This document shows positions 19,006 through 29,114 of a stretch of 64,000 bases of DNA, in pieces. Made by a program: the position numbers and the translations under genes. This DNA is from Fulvivirga sp. GTDB taxonomy: Bacteria > Bacteroidota > Bacteroidia > Cytophagales > Cyclobacteriaceae. The notes below the pieces were generated by a model, which saw nothing but the letters and a program-made list of their open reading frames with translations, had not been told where the DNA came from and did not search any database. The stretch lies in assembly GCA_028280565.1 (NCBI GenBank), contig JANQLQ010000228.1, positions 18,549 to 82,548 of the forward strand. Reading direction: 5' to 3'. How positions within the stretch are numbered: position 1 is the first letter of the stretch; each line of letters starts with the position of its first letter.

Positions 19006-20136
19006 TTACCCCGGGGGACAAACCTGCATGATCCCGACAGCGCTACTGGCCTCATAAGATTGAAAATCACCTTCCGGACATTTTACCCTATAGTCGCGAA
19101 ACATTAAGTTTCGTGCGGTATCCCGGTTTGACCAGGCCAAAGACGCATTTTTCCTCAACCATGCTTCATATTGTTCCTCTCCTTCGTCGATCAGCATATA
19201 TGCATACCGGGCAAAGATCGCTTTCAGAACGCCCTGTTCATTCCAATCTCCTTCGGCTGGCAGAATGCCATCACTATCTGACATTGTACTGTAGGTATAA
19301 TCTGCTGCCAACCTGGCATCATTTAAATAAGACTTACTTCCTGTTATTCTGTACAACATTACAGCCGCACCAATACATACCCCCTGGTTGTACGTATAAT
19401 CCTCAAACCCCGGGGGACTACCATCCACTATATGGTCGGCAACACGGCCAGTCGTCTCCTGGAAGAGTGTTTTTTGGGCCCAGCTATAAATATTCTTCGC
19501 TTTGGCAAGGTATGTATCTTTGCCGGTTATATTGTACAAATACATTGCTGCAATAACCGTTGGGTAATTGATAGCAGCGACTTTTCCTTCTACTTTCCAA
19601 CTCCACCTCATGCCACCATTTACTGCATCAAAAGCCTCTTCCCATACAAAATCAAACCCGTCAATTGCTTTGTCGAGGTATTCCTGGTCTGCTGTAATTC
19701 CGTACCCCCTTGCCAATGCTATTACCCACCACATCATGTCGTCATAAATGAAATCGTTTACGGTTTTGACGTCATTCCAATTAAAATCTGAATATGCATG
19801 GTTCCCGCCCTCATATATTTCCCTGATCATTTCAAGATACCCAGGGTTTTCCGTCCGGAGGTAAGCGTCCATCACAATATCCCAAAATACCGCCTGTGTC
19901 CATCCCTGTGCCAGCTGATCCCGTTTTGTTGTACTGTGATACAGTTTGGCATCCGTATCATAGAAATACTTATTAAATGCATCAAACGCCGTAGTGGCAT
20001 CTTTAGCAGTAAAAGAAACTATTTCCTCCTGGCCTGGGACCTGGGGCCCCGGTCCCTGCTTTTCATCCTTAACATCACCACAACTTGCCCCTATCAAAAG
20101 GCTAAAAATCAATGGGTTAATCTTTCGTGAAATCAT
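19006..20136 (-). CDS. GH76 endo-alpha-1,6-mannanase, lipoprotein
   Basis: This is a GH76 endo-acting alpha-1,6-mannanase, which cuts the backbone of yeast-type mannan. The track start at 20166 precedes ATG 20136 (MISRKINPLIFSLLIGASC), which gives a proper lipoprotein signal with Cys about residue 19; 20136 was chosen. The catalytic Asp pair lies in NDFIYDDMMWW (about residue 130). Supporting motifs are GWTQAVFWDIVMDAYLR, TYNQGVCIGAAVMLYRITG and GILPAEGDWNEQGVLKAIFARY. The lipobox suggests surface display, where it would make oligosaccharides for the SusCD pair upstream. It lies 58 bases after the PorP/SprF gene. Confidence 0.93.
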   Translation of the reverse strand: MISRKINPLIFSLLIGASCGDVKDEKQGPGPQVPGQEEIVSFTAKDATTAFDAFNKYFYDTDAKLYHSTTKRDQLAQGWTQAVFWDIVMDAYLRTENPGYLEMIREIYEGGNHAYSDFNWNDVKTVNDFIYDDMMWWVIALARGYGITADQEYLDKAIDGFDFVWEEAFDAVNGGMRWSWKVEGKVAAINYPTVIAAMYLYNITGKDTYLAKAKNIYSWAQKTLFQETTGRVADHIVDGSPPGFEDYTYNQGVCIGAAVMLYRITGSKSYLNDARLAADYTYSTMSDSDGILPAEGDWNEQGVLKAIFARYAYMLIDEGEEQYEAWLRKNASLAWSNRDTARNLMFRDYRVKCPEGDFQSYEASSAVGIMQVCPPG

Positions 20137-20194
20137 ATTGGTACTCTTATTTATTAGTCTTAACATACCCGGGTGTATTGTATACCAGGTGGGA

Positions 20195-21118
20195 TCAATC
20201 TAGTCTTAGCTGTAATGCAAACTCGAAAGTGCTACCGGCATCTCCATCATATTCCGTTGATTGCGTGGTAAACACTGAGTTAAAAACAACAAGGTCTCTT
20301 ATTTCTACTCCCACGCCGAACGTAGCACTTTTAGAAGTGTGATACATGGTAAAAAAACTCAGCTTTTCATCTAAAAAGTTGATTTGTGCCCCAATATCCA
20401 CTATTTCCTCGTACTCCCTCACTTTCCGATAGAGTGCCCTTGGGGTTAGACCAATAGCATTCACCCCCTCTTTCAACAAAAATTTATAACCGGCAGCTAC
20501 AAAAACCGCAGGCTGTCTTATGGTGGTGATCATGTTTTCCCCATTATCATAGACCAGGGAGCCCAGGTGCAATGCCGAAACCTGGATATTGAGTTTATTC
20601 ATAGTGTATGACACTCCAAAATCGCCATCCAGTTGTATCCCGGTATCGTTAAAATCTGCCACCAACTGATCTCCAGGATCCCCGATTATTTCATCTACAT
20701 TTATAGTTTCATCAACCGCCCCGAAAGACAACCCGAAAGAAAGGTTTTCATGATCTGATAAAGGCAAATGATACGAATAATTAGCCATGAAGCGTGTTCC
20801 TTCCAATATCCCCATCTCCTGTCTGAATACTGCTATGCCCAGACCTACACGCTCGCTGTAACCATAGTCTGCCGTGACGTATTGTGTGTTTGTACCGGAA
20901 CCAATACTGCTGGCTTGCTGCCGGTATGATAATGTGACCTTAAGATCCTCCTCTACACCTGACATGGCAGGATTAATAGCGAACGGATTGAGAAAGTAAA
21001 CAGACCCTGGTGAACTTACCTGGGCATTTCCTTTATGAGCAAAAAACAGCATAAGCAGGCATATGATCACCGACTTAAGGCCCCTGTCGAATACAGATGT
21101 ATATATATGATGTTGCAT
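20195..21118 (-). CDS. PorP/SprF family T9SS-associated outer-membrane protein
   Basis: This is an outer-membrane beta-barrel of the PorP/SprF family, which in Flavobacterium and Porphyromonas helps secretion or surface anchoring of T9SS type B substrates. The signal peptide ends at KGNAQ, and the family opening YFLNPFAINPAMSGV follows. Strands such as VTLSYRQQ, VGLGIAVFRQEMG and LSFGLSFGAVDETINVDEI fit a barrel of about 300 residues. It starts 10 bases after the stop of a gene carrying a type B (gliding-associated) C-terminal domain, which is the classical substrate and partner arrangement. Its placement inside a mannan locus suggests a dedicated translocation or anchoring partner for that surface protein. 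Confidence 0.9.
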   Translation of the reverse strand: MQHHIYTSVFDRGLKSVIICLLMLFFAHKGNAQVSSPGSVYFLNPFAINPAMSGVEEDLKVTLSYRQQASSIGSGTNTQYVTADYGYSERVGLGIAVFRQEMGILEGTRFMANYSYHLPLSDHENLSFGLSFGAVDETINVDEIIGDPGDQLVADFNDTGIQLDGDFGVSYTMNKLNIQVSALHLGSLVYDNGENMITTIRQPAVFVAAGYKFLLKEGVNAIGLTPRALYRKVREYEEIVDIGAQINFLDEKLSFFTMYHTSKSATFGVGVEIRDLVVFNSVFTTQSTEYDGDAGSTFEFALQLRLD

Positions 21119-21128
21119 TTTTTATCGA

Positions 21129-23780
21129 TTAATAATGAAGAATGGTTAATGTTCCCTTAACTATGGGAATACCGGAACCTAAATTGATGATGTAGTAATA
21201 AGTTCCCGGGGATAGTGTGCTTCCCTGGAATGTACCGTCCCAGCTGTTATCATAATCTTCCCGATCAAATACAACACGACCTTCCGGGTCATACACCCTG
21301 ACATGATTGCCCGGATAGGTATTGATATTCCACACAACCCAGGTATCATTTCTTGTATCGCCATTTGGCGTAAGAATATTGCTTGACTCTATGATATAAG
21401 GGCTGCCTTCCATCTGGACAACTGACGTTGCTTCTTTGGTACAACCTTCTGATGTACTGGCCTGCACAGTATATACATGATTTTGATTCGGCTTTATGGT
21501 AATAGCTTCATCGTTCAGGTCACTTAAAATGCCAGGGCCATCCTGCCATATATAGTCGTAATCTCCATCCCCCGTTACGGTCAGCTCTATGATATCGCCT
21601 CGTGGTACCTTCTCTGTGTTATAACTTTTTGTAATATCAATACCTAGCTCATAGGCCGTGACCTTAAACACCCTGCTAAGGCTATCGGTACCGCCATTCA
21701 ATGTTCCTCCATCATCTTTGACGGTTACGGTGACATTTGCCTCTCCCACGATCCCTTCGTTAAGCTTATAGGTGACATCCCCCTTTCCCTCTTTCACTTC
21801 ACTGGCGGAAAGGTTGCTGAACAGGCTGCCATTATCAGTGGTCACCGCCAAACTCAGTTCCTGGTAAGTTTCAGGCCCGGGCGTCAATCCTTCCAGGGGA
21901 ACGGTATAGGTATCCGTATAATTGCAGTTATTTTGATCCGCTAACCCGGCCATGGTTGGTGCCTGGTTAGCTCCCAATGTAGTCACCTGCACCACGGACG
22001 TATAAGGGACCTCCTGGTCTGAGCCGAGACTATAGTCATTGAATGGCCTGACCCTATAGTAGTACAAAGTTGCCACCGTTGCTTCATTGTCAGTATAGGA
22101 AGTACTATTTTCCCCTAACGAAACCACCACTGTGAAATCCTCACCGTCCAAGGAGCGCTCAATATCAAAACCTGTTTCATTATGAGCATTATCTGTCCAG
22201 CTTAATTCTACTTCGGTTTCCGATAACGGTGTCGCGATCAACGACCCGGCCGGGAGGGGAAGGTTTTCATCATAAACAGTGGTGGCTTCTACAATGGATG
22301 AGTAAATAGAATTTCCCGAAGCACCGATCGCCCTGGCTTTGTAATAATAAGTGGTTAATAAATCAAGGTTGTTTTCTGTAAAAAAACTCACATCTATATC
22401 CACGGTATCAATAACTGTAAACGTACTTCCATCGGTGGACCTGGCTATTTCATAACCGGATTCATTGTTTGCCACATCATCCCAGCTGATAGAAATAGTG
22501 TATTCGGTAACCCCTGTAACCATTAAATTGGCTGGTGTGGCAGGTGCATCCAAAGGTATCCCAAATATTTGCCACTCCGCCACCTGGTAGGCATCAGACC
22601 CATGATTTTCGGTCATATTCAGCCGGTAGTATTGATACAGATCGCTATTTGCAAAGGTGAAAGAGCGCTCCTGGAACCGGGATGGAAAACTTTGATCGGT
22701 TTGGGTATCAAGGATTACCCAGTCTGCCCCGTCATTTGACCCCTCAAACGTCCAGTCCCTGGGGTCTCTTGACGGAGCGTCATTTGCGGAAGTAATGCTA
22801 TACTTGGTAACCAGGTGGTTTGAAAACGCAGATTCGGACTCATACTGTGTCCATAAAGTGGGTGTGAATCCTACTAAAAACTTAGTGTTTATATCATTAT
22901 CAATAAATTTCGGAGAGTTTTCATTTTCATTATCGTTCTCCTTGGATACGGTCAATGTACCTCCATCATCGGTGATATCAATAAAGGCACCACTATAATT
23001 CAATGTAGTTACTTCGGTTACCGGGGTAAAATCAGAAGTGCCAAAGGAATTGTAACTGCGGACCTGGTAGTAATAGGTAGTGCCCTGGCTGAGGCCATTA
23101 TCATAATAATTTATTTCATTGGCATTGAGATCAGCGATCTTTTGGAAGGTGATATTATCGGCAGATCTTTCCAGTTCGAAACCACTTTCTACTATACTGT
23201 TATCAGCCCAGGCCAGGAATACTTCATTCCCGGCGGATGATACAGCACTTAGGTTGGTGGGTGCTTCGGGCACCTTTGCCTCCAGCAACCGCCACTCACC
23301 CAACTGAAAAGTACCGGAACCATTCAGTACAGTGATATGTAACCGATAATACTCGTAAGCCACACTGTTTTCAATTTCAAATGCTGTCGTGTTGAATCTC
23401 TCACCCAGCTGCATATTGGAACGGGTATCCAAAACTGTCCAGTCTGTACCATTAAGCGAACCTTCCAGGATCCAGTCCTTGGGATCTCTTTCAGGAGCAT
23501 CATTACCTGTGGTGAGTGTGTATATACCCACTACTGCGGGTGTATTGAGCTGAAATTGTATCCACTGCAGGCCGGGAAAATGCGAAAGGAATTTTGTATT
23601 GATATCATTATCGATCACTTTGGTTGATCCTTCTCCCGCATCGCTACCGCCACCATTTTCTTCGTGAACAGTAAGTGTACCTCCAGTGGCTGTAATATCC
23701 TGCGAGAAACCTTGTAAACCTGCTGCTATGGAAACAGTAGTATTCAGGATGATGTATATTATATGTTTATAAATTCTCAT
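21129..23780 (-). CDS. Discoidin/fibronectin-III multidomain surface protein with T9SS type B C-terminal domain
   Basis: This is a modular secreted protein likely to bind surface glycans. The start at 23780 (MRIYKHIIYIILN) gives a signal peptide; the longer track start adds nine residues. Order of modules: discoidin (F5/8C)-like domain with RDPKDWILEGSLNGTDW (about 30-170), FN3 (about 175-265), a second discoidin-like domain with RDPRDWTFEGSNDGADW (about 270-415), two FN3 domains (about 420-600), a cadherin/Big-like domain (VTVTVKDDGG, to about 705), an Ig/PKD-like segment, and a gliding-motility type C-terminal domain starting SSNILTPNGDTRNDTW (about 797-883). No catalytic domain is visible. 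It lies between SusD and PorP/SprF and may act as a glycan-capturing adhesin. Confidence 0.88.
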   Translation of the reverse strand: MRIYKHIIYIILNTTVSIAAGLQGFSQDITATGGTLTVHEENGGGSDAGEGSTKVIDNDINTKFLSHFPGLQWIQFQLNTPAVVGIYTLTTGNDAPERDPKDWILEGSLNGTDWTVLDTRSNMQLGERFNTTAFEIENSVAYEYYRLHITVLNGSGTFQLGEWRLLEAKVPEAPTNLSAVSSAGNEVFLAWADNSIVESGFELERSADNITFQKIADLNANEINYYDNGLSQGTTYYYQVRSYNSFGTSDFTPVTEVTTLNYSGAFIDITDDGGTLTVSKENDNENENSPKFIDNDINTKFLVGFTPTLWTQYESESAFSNHLVTKYSITSANDAPSRDPRDWTFEGSNDGADWVILDTQTDQSFPSRFQERSFTFANSDLYQYYRLNMTENHGSDAYQVAEWQIFGIPLDAPATPANLMVTGVTEYTISISWDDVANNESGYEIARSTDGSTFTVIDTVDIDVSFFTENNLDLLTTYYYKARAIGASGNSIYSSIVEATTVYDENLPLPAGSLIATPLSETEVELSWTDNAHNETGFDIERSLDGEDFTVVVSLGENSTSYTDNEATVATLYYYRVRPFNDYSLGSDQEVPYTSVVQVTTLGANQAPTMAGLADQNNCNYTDTYTVPLEGLTPGPETYQELSLAVTTDNGSLFSNLSASEVKEGKGDVTYKLNEGIVGEANVTVTVKDDGGTLNGGTDSLSRVFKVTAYELGIDITKSYNTEKVPRGDIIELTVTGDGDYDYIWQDGPGILSDLNDEAITIKPNQNHVYTVQASTSEGCTKEATSVVQMEGSPYIIESSNILTPNGDTRNDTWVVWNINTYPGNHVRVYDPEGRVVFDREDYDNSWDGTFQGSTLSPGTYYYIINLGSGIPIVKGTLTILHY

Positions 23781-23845
23781 TTGTTTGGATTTTATTCGAA
23801 AGAACATAAACTACGCGGGTATGGTAGTTAGTGCCGGTGTGCTCC

Positions 23846-25660
23846 TTACCAACCCGTGTTCTGCACCAGTTTTGTATTTATATTGATCTCGTCCTGTGGA
23901 ATGGGCCACAGATAGTGACGTTTATCAAAAATTCGGGTTTCGAATGGGACCTTATTATAAAAATTATTGATATCCGGAGCATTGATATCCAGGCCGATAG
24001 TAGGTCCGTCAAAAACTTCCTCGGCTATTTTCCATCGTCGTGCGTCGAAATAGCGTACATTTTCAAAAGCTAATTCCACTCTTCGTTCTTTCCTGATAGC
24101 TTCCCGCATGGCGTCTTTGCCGACGGGGGCTTCCAGCTCACTGGAGCCGTATTCCGGAACACCTGCCCTGTTCCTGACCAGGTTAATATACTCCAGGACC
24201 TCCGGGTCCCCTGGAGACGATTCATTAAGCGCTTCTGCATAATCCAGGTAAATTTCAGCCAGCCGCAACATGCTATTGGCCCTGTTCCCACTGGACCAGG
24301 CGCCGAGCCCCATATTCTTCCTAGCAATGTATCCTGTCGGGGAGTAATCATTCCCCCCGGCTTTTCTTCCCGAATTACCCTCAAACCACGTACGTGTGAT
24401 GATATCGCCTGTATTCCGGTTGAGCCATAAGGTATTATCAAAAGTAATACTGGCGTAAAAACGTGGCTCGCGATCCACCCATTGATTAAATATTTCGCGT
24501 TCCGTGAAATCGTAGGGTACCCGGAAACTGGAAAATCCGGATGTTTTATATCCTGATTGTGGGTCGTCGATAGATCTGCCATTGGCCATAAAATATGCAT
24601 CAACCATGGCCTGGGTAGCTCCCAACCCACCACTACCGCGGGCTTCACTTGAGCTGCCCGAATGAAATGGTGTCATTTCATACTGTCTTGATCCTATATC
24701 AGATGCAGGACGGGCCAAAATAATTTCCTCATTCCACTCATCAAGCATTACATCCCTGGTCGATAGATAGGGATCAAACTGTCCCTGGCTGTTGCTCTTT
24801 CTATACAGGTTAAAGGTACCCGGCACAAATTCCGTGATAAACTGCCGGTAGGACTCCGCGGCAGCTCCCCATTTGTCTTCATCATAGCCCTGGCTGATCA
24901 AATGTGCGCCATCATCATTCACCAGGTTGGCATAGTCTGGATTTCCGTTAAACAAAGGGCTGGCTGCCAGTAGTAAAGCCTGTGATCGGATAGCCATGGC
25001 ATAGGGCCTGGTAATTCTCCCATAGGCATCGTCATTCCGGGGAACATTTGGCAGGCCAAGCATGGCTTCGTTCAACTCGCTGACAATGTATTCCACACAT
25101 TCATCAAATGTATTCCTGGGAAGATGGATCTGCTCTACCGGCGCATCAGGTGGAATAGGCGTATCCCCCATCAGTACCACCGGGCCAAATAAGCGTATAA
25201 GATGATAGTAAAAAATGGCCCGCAATGCCCGTGCTTCCGCATGATATTGAAGTTCCAGTTGCGGAACACAATCCTGGCATTCGTATACATTCTGCATAAA
25301 ATAACTTGCATTACGGATCCCCCGGTAAAAATTAGTCCACTTGTCATTGACAAATCCTGTTGTAGGGTTCCAAGTCCCGATGTTCATTTCATTGCTCGAA
25401 ACAAATGACCATACATATTCTGCTTCATCAGACCCACCCGTCCATGGGCCTGCATTGTTGGACAAAAACCTTTGGGATAACTCATCAGGAAGTACGGAAT
25501 AGACGTTGGCCAGGTACTGCTCTACCGTATTCTCCGTGGCAAAGGTCTGATCCAGGGTGAGCCGGTCATCCGGTACCTGGTCCAGGAAATCATTACATGA
25601 AGTAATCAAAGTGATAATAAATACTGTAGTTACTAGTACATATATTTTCATCGTTTTCAT
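23846..25660 (-). CDS. RagB/SusD family surface glycan-binding lipoprotein (mannan locus 1)
   Basis: SusD partner of the adjacent SusC; the genes are 4 bases apart. The lipobox is in IITLITSC (Cys about residue 22), followed by NDFLDQVPDDRLTLDQTF. Other hallmarks are YHAEARALRAIFYYHLIRLFGPVVLMGD, LRLAEIYLDYAEALNES, YINLVRNRAGVP, RKERRVELAFENVRYFDARRWK and the C-terminal YLWPIPQDEININ. At 604 residues it is somewhat longer than the average SusD. The first ATG gives MKTMKIYVLV; starting at the second ATG would trim three residues. The protein should bind mannan fragments at the cell surface and deliver them to SusC. Confidence 0.95.
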   Translation of the reverse strand: MKTMKIYVLVTTVFIITLITSCNDFLDQVPDDRLTLDQTFATENTVEQYLANVYSVLPDELSQRFLSNNAGPWTGGSDEAEYVWSFVSSNEMNIGTWNPTTGFVNDKWTNFYRGIRNASYFMQNVYECQDCVPQLELQYHAEARALRAIFYYHLIRLFGPVVLMGDTPIPPDAPVEQIHLPRNTFDECVEYIVSELNEAMLGLPNVPRNDDAYGRITRPYAMAIRSQALLLAASPLFNGNPDYANLVNDDGAHLISQGYDEDKWGAAAESYRQFITEFVPGTFNLYRKSNSQGQFDPYLSTRDVMLDEWNEEIILARPASDIGSRQYEMTPFHSGSSSEARGSGGLGATQAMVDAYFMANGRSIDDPQSGYKTSGFSSFRVPYDFTEREIFNQWVDREPRFYASITFDNTLWLNRNTGDIITRTWFEGNSGRKAGGNDYSPTGYIARKNMGLGAWSSGNRANSMLRLAEIYLDYAEALNESSPGDPEVLEYINLVRNRAGVPEYGSSELEAPVGKDAMREAIRKERRVELAFENVRYFDARRWKIAEEVFDGPTIGLDINAPDINNFYNKVPFETRIFDKRHYLWPIPQDEININTKLVQNTGW

Positions 25661-25664
25661 GTTA

Positions 25665-28600
25665 TTAAAATTGTAAGTTGAGACCTAGCGAATAGATTGT
25701 GCTGTTGGGGTATCGTGCACCATTGGAAGTGAACAGTTCAGGGTCCCAGGTATCGAATTTGCTGAATGTGAGAAGGTTTACACCTCTCATGTATATGCGC
25801 GCATTTTTCATCTTCAGGACCTGGGCAACATGTACGGGTAAGGTATACCCCAGCTCAGCTGTTTTAAGACGCAGAAAGTCAATATCCCTGAGCCACCACG
25901 TGCTCGCCTGGGTATTGTTACCCTGTCCTATTGCTGAAGAGCCATAAGACAGCCTAGGATACATGGCATTGGGGTCAGGATCTTCTTCCGTCCACCTGTC
26001 CAGCGCTACCTTATACAGGTTGGCTCCTCCTCCATCTCCCTGGAATGGAATTATCCCAGTGCCACTCATGATTATATCTGCCTCCGCCTGCCCCTGGAAA
26101 AACAAGCTCATATCAAAATTACGATAGCCTAAACTGATGCCAAAGCCATAGGTAAGCGCCGGAACATCTCCCTGCCCGATCCGCGAAATATCATAGGCAT
26201 CAATGCGGCCATCTTCATTAAGATCCTTGTATTTGATATCCCCGGGCATTACTTCTCCGAATTGCTCCGCGAACCCCCCATCCTCCGGAGTTATAAAACC
26301 ATCACCATTAGCATCATCTTCAAAAGTAAATAGTCTCTCTGCGGTAAATCCATAGCGCGCCAGTACCGGGTCACCCCTGCGTTCCATCCATGGGTATTGC
26401 TGTCCAGGCTGGCCGTTCTCCAGTATTTTATTCCGGTTGTAGGAAAACGTTCCTCTGAAACCCACGATCAGGTTCCTGAAACTCTTATCAAAATTGATCG
26501 AACCATCAAATCCCTTGTTTTCAACAATACCTATGTTGCCAAAGGGATCAGCATTTAAGCCGATGTAATTCGGTATATCAGCCCTCCCTAAAAAGGCCCC
26601 TTCGGTATATTCCTTAAACACATCAAATATGATCCCCAGGCGATAATTGAACATGTTGATCTCTACCCCCAGGTCCTGCTTGCGCGCCTCTGCCCATGTG
26701 ACATCCACGGCATAGGAATTTTCAAAAATACCATCATACCCGATCCTGTTCTTCCCATAGGTATATCCTCTATCTCCTGCCCTGACCACCTCCCCAATGT
26801 AGGCAAACCTGCCCGCCCCGGAAGCGGACCCTACTTTACCGTCCGTATACCTGATCTTAAGAAAATCAATTACGCCGCCGACAAGAGGCTTAAAGAATTT
26901 CTCATTGGAAATTGCCCAGCCTACCCCGAAAGCCGGGAAGAATCCGTACCTCTGGGAGGGTGCAAAATTCTCAGACCCGTTATAGCCTGCGTTAAACTCA
27001 ACAAAGTACCGGTCATCGTAGGCGTAGGTAACCCTTCCGGCCAATCCCTGGTTTCTGAAGGGTATGGATTCCGTGAAATTATCTGCAAATGCATTTAAAT
27101 AGTCGGTTTTATTGAACAGTAGTAATCCCCCTAAACGATGCTTGTCAAAAGCCCTATCGTAATTGAAGGAGGCTTCCATATAAAACCGCCTGTTTCCTCC
27201 ATTGGAACGTTCATAACCTAGGAAATTTTGTCCCTGGAACGTGGGTACCGTACCCAAGTTCAGGGTCCCGTCCGGGTGCCTTGGGTTATTTACATCTACA
27301 ATCCACGTGTCTTCACGTTTTCCCCTCTGAATGCGATGTTCATTATAGGCATCAAAAGCAAACATGGCCGTGGCGGAAAGTCCTTCGGTTAAACCATCCA
27401 GGTCCTGTGTTACCCGCAGGTTTGAATACAACTGGTTACGATCATGATTCTGATACCCCCTGAGTGTTGCATCAGCATAGGGATTTCTCATACCACCATT
27501 CGGACTTCTTCCGGGAACAAATCCGCCGGGATACATGACCGGATACTCCACCGGGCTCACCTCAAGCGCGCCATTGAATATCGTGTTGGCCGATTCCCCG
27601 GGATAATTACCCACGGACAAATAACCCTGGATCCCCAGGTCCACCTTAGTTGTGGAAGTCAGGTCCATCGTGACATTGGTAGTGACATTGTACCTTGTGA
27701 AACGGGCTTTTGAGTCATATTGCGCCAGGGCGTCAGTATTGTACAGGCCTGTTTCATCGTAATAACCCAATGACACATAATACTTTGAAGTAGCTGAACC
27801 ACCATTTACATTCATGGTGGCCTGCCGGTTGTACCCATAGTCCCTGAACACCTCGTCCATCCAATTGACGTCGGGGTAAACAAACGGGTCATATTTACTT
27901 TCTGTTCTTTCAATGACCTCCTGGCTGAATCTCGGGGCTTCCCCCCTGGTAGTAAGCGCCTCATTGGATAGTTTCATGTAATCGACACCTCCAAGTAGTT
28001 CAGGTGTCTGTGTAAAACGGGTAACGCCCTGGTTAAAATCAAACGTGATCGTTGGCCTGCCTTCCTTTCCTTTTTTGGTATTTATCAGGATCACCCCATT
28101 GGCTCCCCTGACACCATACACCGCGGTGGCTGAGGCGTCTTTTAGAATACTGAAGGATTCAATATCCTGGGGGTCTATATTATTCATCGACCGTTCCACG
28201 CCATCCACAAGGACCAGTGGACTACTACCCCCGCTCATGGTGGAAATACCCCTGATCCATATATCCGCCCCATCATAACCCGGCTCTCCCGATCTCTGGA
28301 CACCGGTTATGCCTGCAAGGCGTCCTGCCAGCATGGTACTGATATTGGCCACGGGATGATCCAGTTCACGGGCAGGAATACTGGATTGGGCACCAGTAAA
28401 GCTGATCTTTCTCTGTTCTCCAAAGCCTACTACAATGACCTCTTCGAGTGACTGGATATCCTGTACTAGGCTGACATCTATGCTATTTCGGTTTGCAATG
28501 GGTATTTCCTCCACCTGGTACCCAACAAAACTGAAAATCAAAACCCCATCAGCCGGCGCTTCGAGCGAATACCTGCCATCTGAATTGGTAATAGTGCCCA

Positions 28601-29078
28601 GGTTGGTGTCTTTTATCCGCACGTTGACACCGGGTATTCCTTCACCATTGTCTGTTACGGTACCCGTAACCATTATATTTTGAAAAACAACCTCTATATT
28701 GCCTTTTGAATAGGCATTTTTCATTTTTTTAACGTTTATGAGGTTGTTGACTTGTCTGAAACGCAGATCGGTGACCCGCGAAATTTTTACCAGGATGTCA
28801 TTAACAGAAAGCTTTCCGGATATATCAATCCGGGCTTTACGATCTACGTGGCTTTTGTCATAGATAAAGCTGAATTCTGTTTCCTTTTCTATGGTTTTAA
28901 ATATCTCAAGGATAGAAGCACTCCTGGCATCCATTTCTACAAATACCTCCTTGACGCTCCTGTTCTGTGCCTTTCCGTTACTCGCCGCCAGGACCCCCGC
29001 AAAAAATATTTGTAAAAAAAAACCATACAACAATAATTTCGAGCTCATTATAAGTAAGAACTGTAGATGATTTCTCAT
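25665..29078 (-). CDS. SusC/RagA TonB-linked transporter with STN domain (mannan locus 1)
   Basis: This is a full-length SusC-type transporter (1137 residues) of the signalling subtype. After a signal peptide (FFAGVLAASNGKAQ) comes an STN domain (about 45-115, EIFKTIEKETEFSFIYDKSHVDR), which contacts FecR. A carboxypeptidase-D-like domain follows (VTGTVTDNGEGIPGVNVRIKDT), then a TonB box (EEVIVVGFGEQRK, about residue 215), plug motifs (DADIWIRG-like segment, SILKDASATAVYGVRGANGVILINTKKG) and the barrel ending in YSLGLNLQF. STN together with the upstream FecR and sigma genes means induction by trans-envelope signalling when substrate binds. The 148-base gap to FecR contains hairpins and a possible antisense RNA. 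Confidence 0.96.
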   Translation of the reverse strand: MRNHLQFLLIMSSKLLLYGFFLQIFFAGVLAASNGKAQNRSVKEVFVEMDARSASILEIFKTIEKETEFSFIYDKSHVDRKARIDISGKLSVNDILVKISRVTDLRFRQVNNLINVKKMKNAYSKGNIEVVFQNIMVTGTVTDNGEGIPGVNVRIKDTNLGTITNSDGRYSLEAPADGVLIFSFVGYQVEEIPIANRNSIDVSLVQDIQSLEEVIVVGFGEQRKISFTGAQSSIPARELDHPVANISTMLAGRLAGITGVQRSGEPGYDGADIWIRGISTMSGGSSPLVLVDGVERSMNNIDPQDIESFSILKDASATAVYGVRGANGVILINTKKGKEGRPTITFDFNQGVTRFTQTPELLGGVDYMKLSNEALTTRGEAPRFSQEVIERTESKYDPFVYPDVNWMDEVFRDYGYNRQATMNVNGGSATSKYYVSLGYYDETGLYNTDALAQYDSKARFTRYNVTTNVTMDLTSTTKVDLGIQGYLSVGNYPGESANTIFNGALEVSPVEYPVMYPGGFVPGRSPNGGMRNPYADATLRGYQNHDRNQLYSNLRVTQDLDGLTEGLSATAMFAFDAYNEHRIQRGKREDTWIVDVNNPRHPDGTLNLGTVPTFQGQNFLGYERSNGGNRRFYMEASFNYDRAFDKHRLGGLLLFNKTDYLNAFADNFTESIPFRNQGLAGRVTYAYDDRYFVEFNAGYNGSENFAPSQRYGFFPAFGVGWAISNEKFFKPLVGGVIDFLKIRYTDGKVGSASGAGRFAYIGEVVRAGDRGYTYGKNRIGYDGIFENSYAVDVTWAEARKQDLGVEINMFNYRLGIIFDVFKEYTEGAFLGRADIPNYIGLNADPFGNIGIVENKGFDGSINFDKSFRNLIVGFRGTFSYNRNKILENGQPGQQYPWMERRGDPVLARYGFTAERLFTFEDDANGDGFITPEDGGFAEQFGEVMPGDIKYKDLNEDGRIDAYDISRIGQGDVPALTYGFGISLGYRNFDMSLFFQGQAEADIIMSGTGIIPFQGDGGGANLYKVALDRWTEEDPDPNAMYPRLSYGSSAIGQGNNTQASTWWLRDIDFLRLKTAELGYTLPVHVAQVLKMKNARIYMRGVNLLTFSKFDTWDPELFTSNGARYPNSTIYSLGLNLQF

Positions 29079-29085
29079 ACTTTTG
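29078..29085 (+). promoter_or_regulatory. Candidate -7 box of an antisense RNA opposite the susC leader (locus 1)
   Basis: TACTTTTG matches the Bacteroidota -7 consensus TAnnTTTG on the + strand. It begins on the complement of the A of the susC ATG. No good -33 TTTG was found at the expected spacing, so support comes mainly from the terminator downstream at 29172 and from the same layout in locus 2. Confidence 0.3.
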
Positions 29086-29114
29086 AAGTGTTAAAAGTTG
29101 TCAATCGATTAATG

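Noticed and set aside
24070-24648. 192-residue ORF on the - strand
   Set aside because: It lies wholly inside the SusD gene of locus 1 in another frame of the same strand and has no family motif, signal peptide or proper composition.
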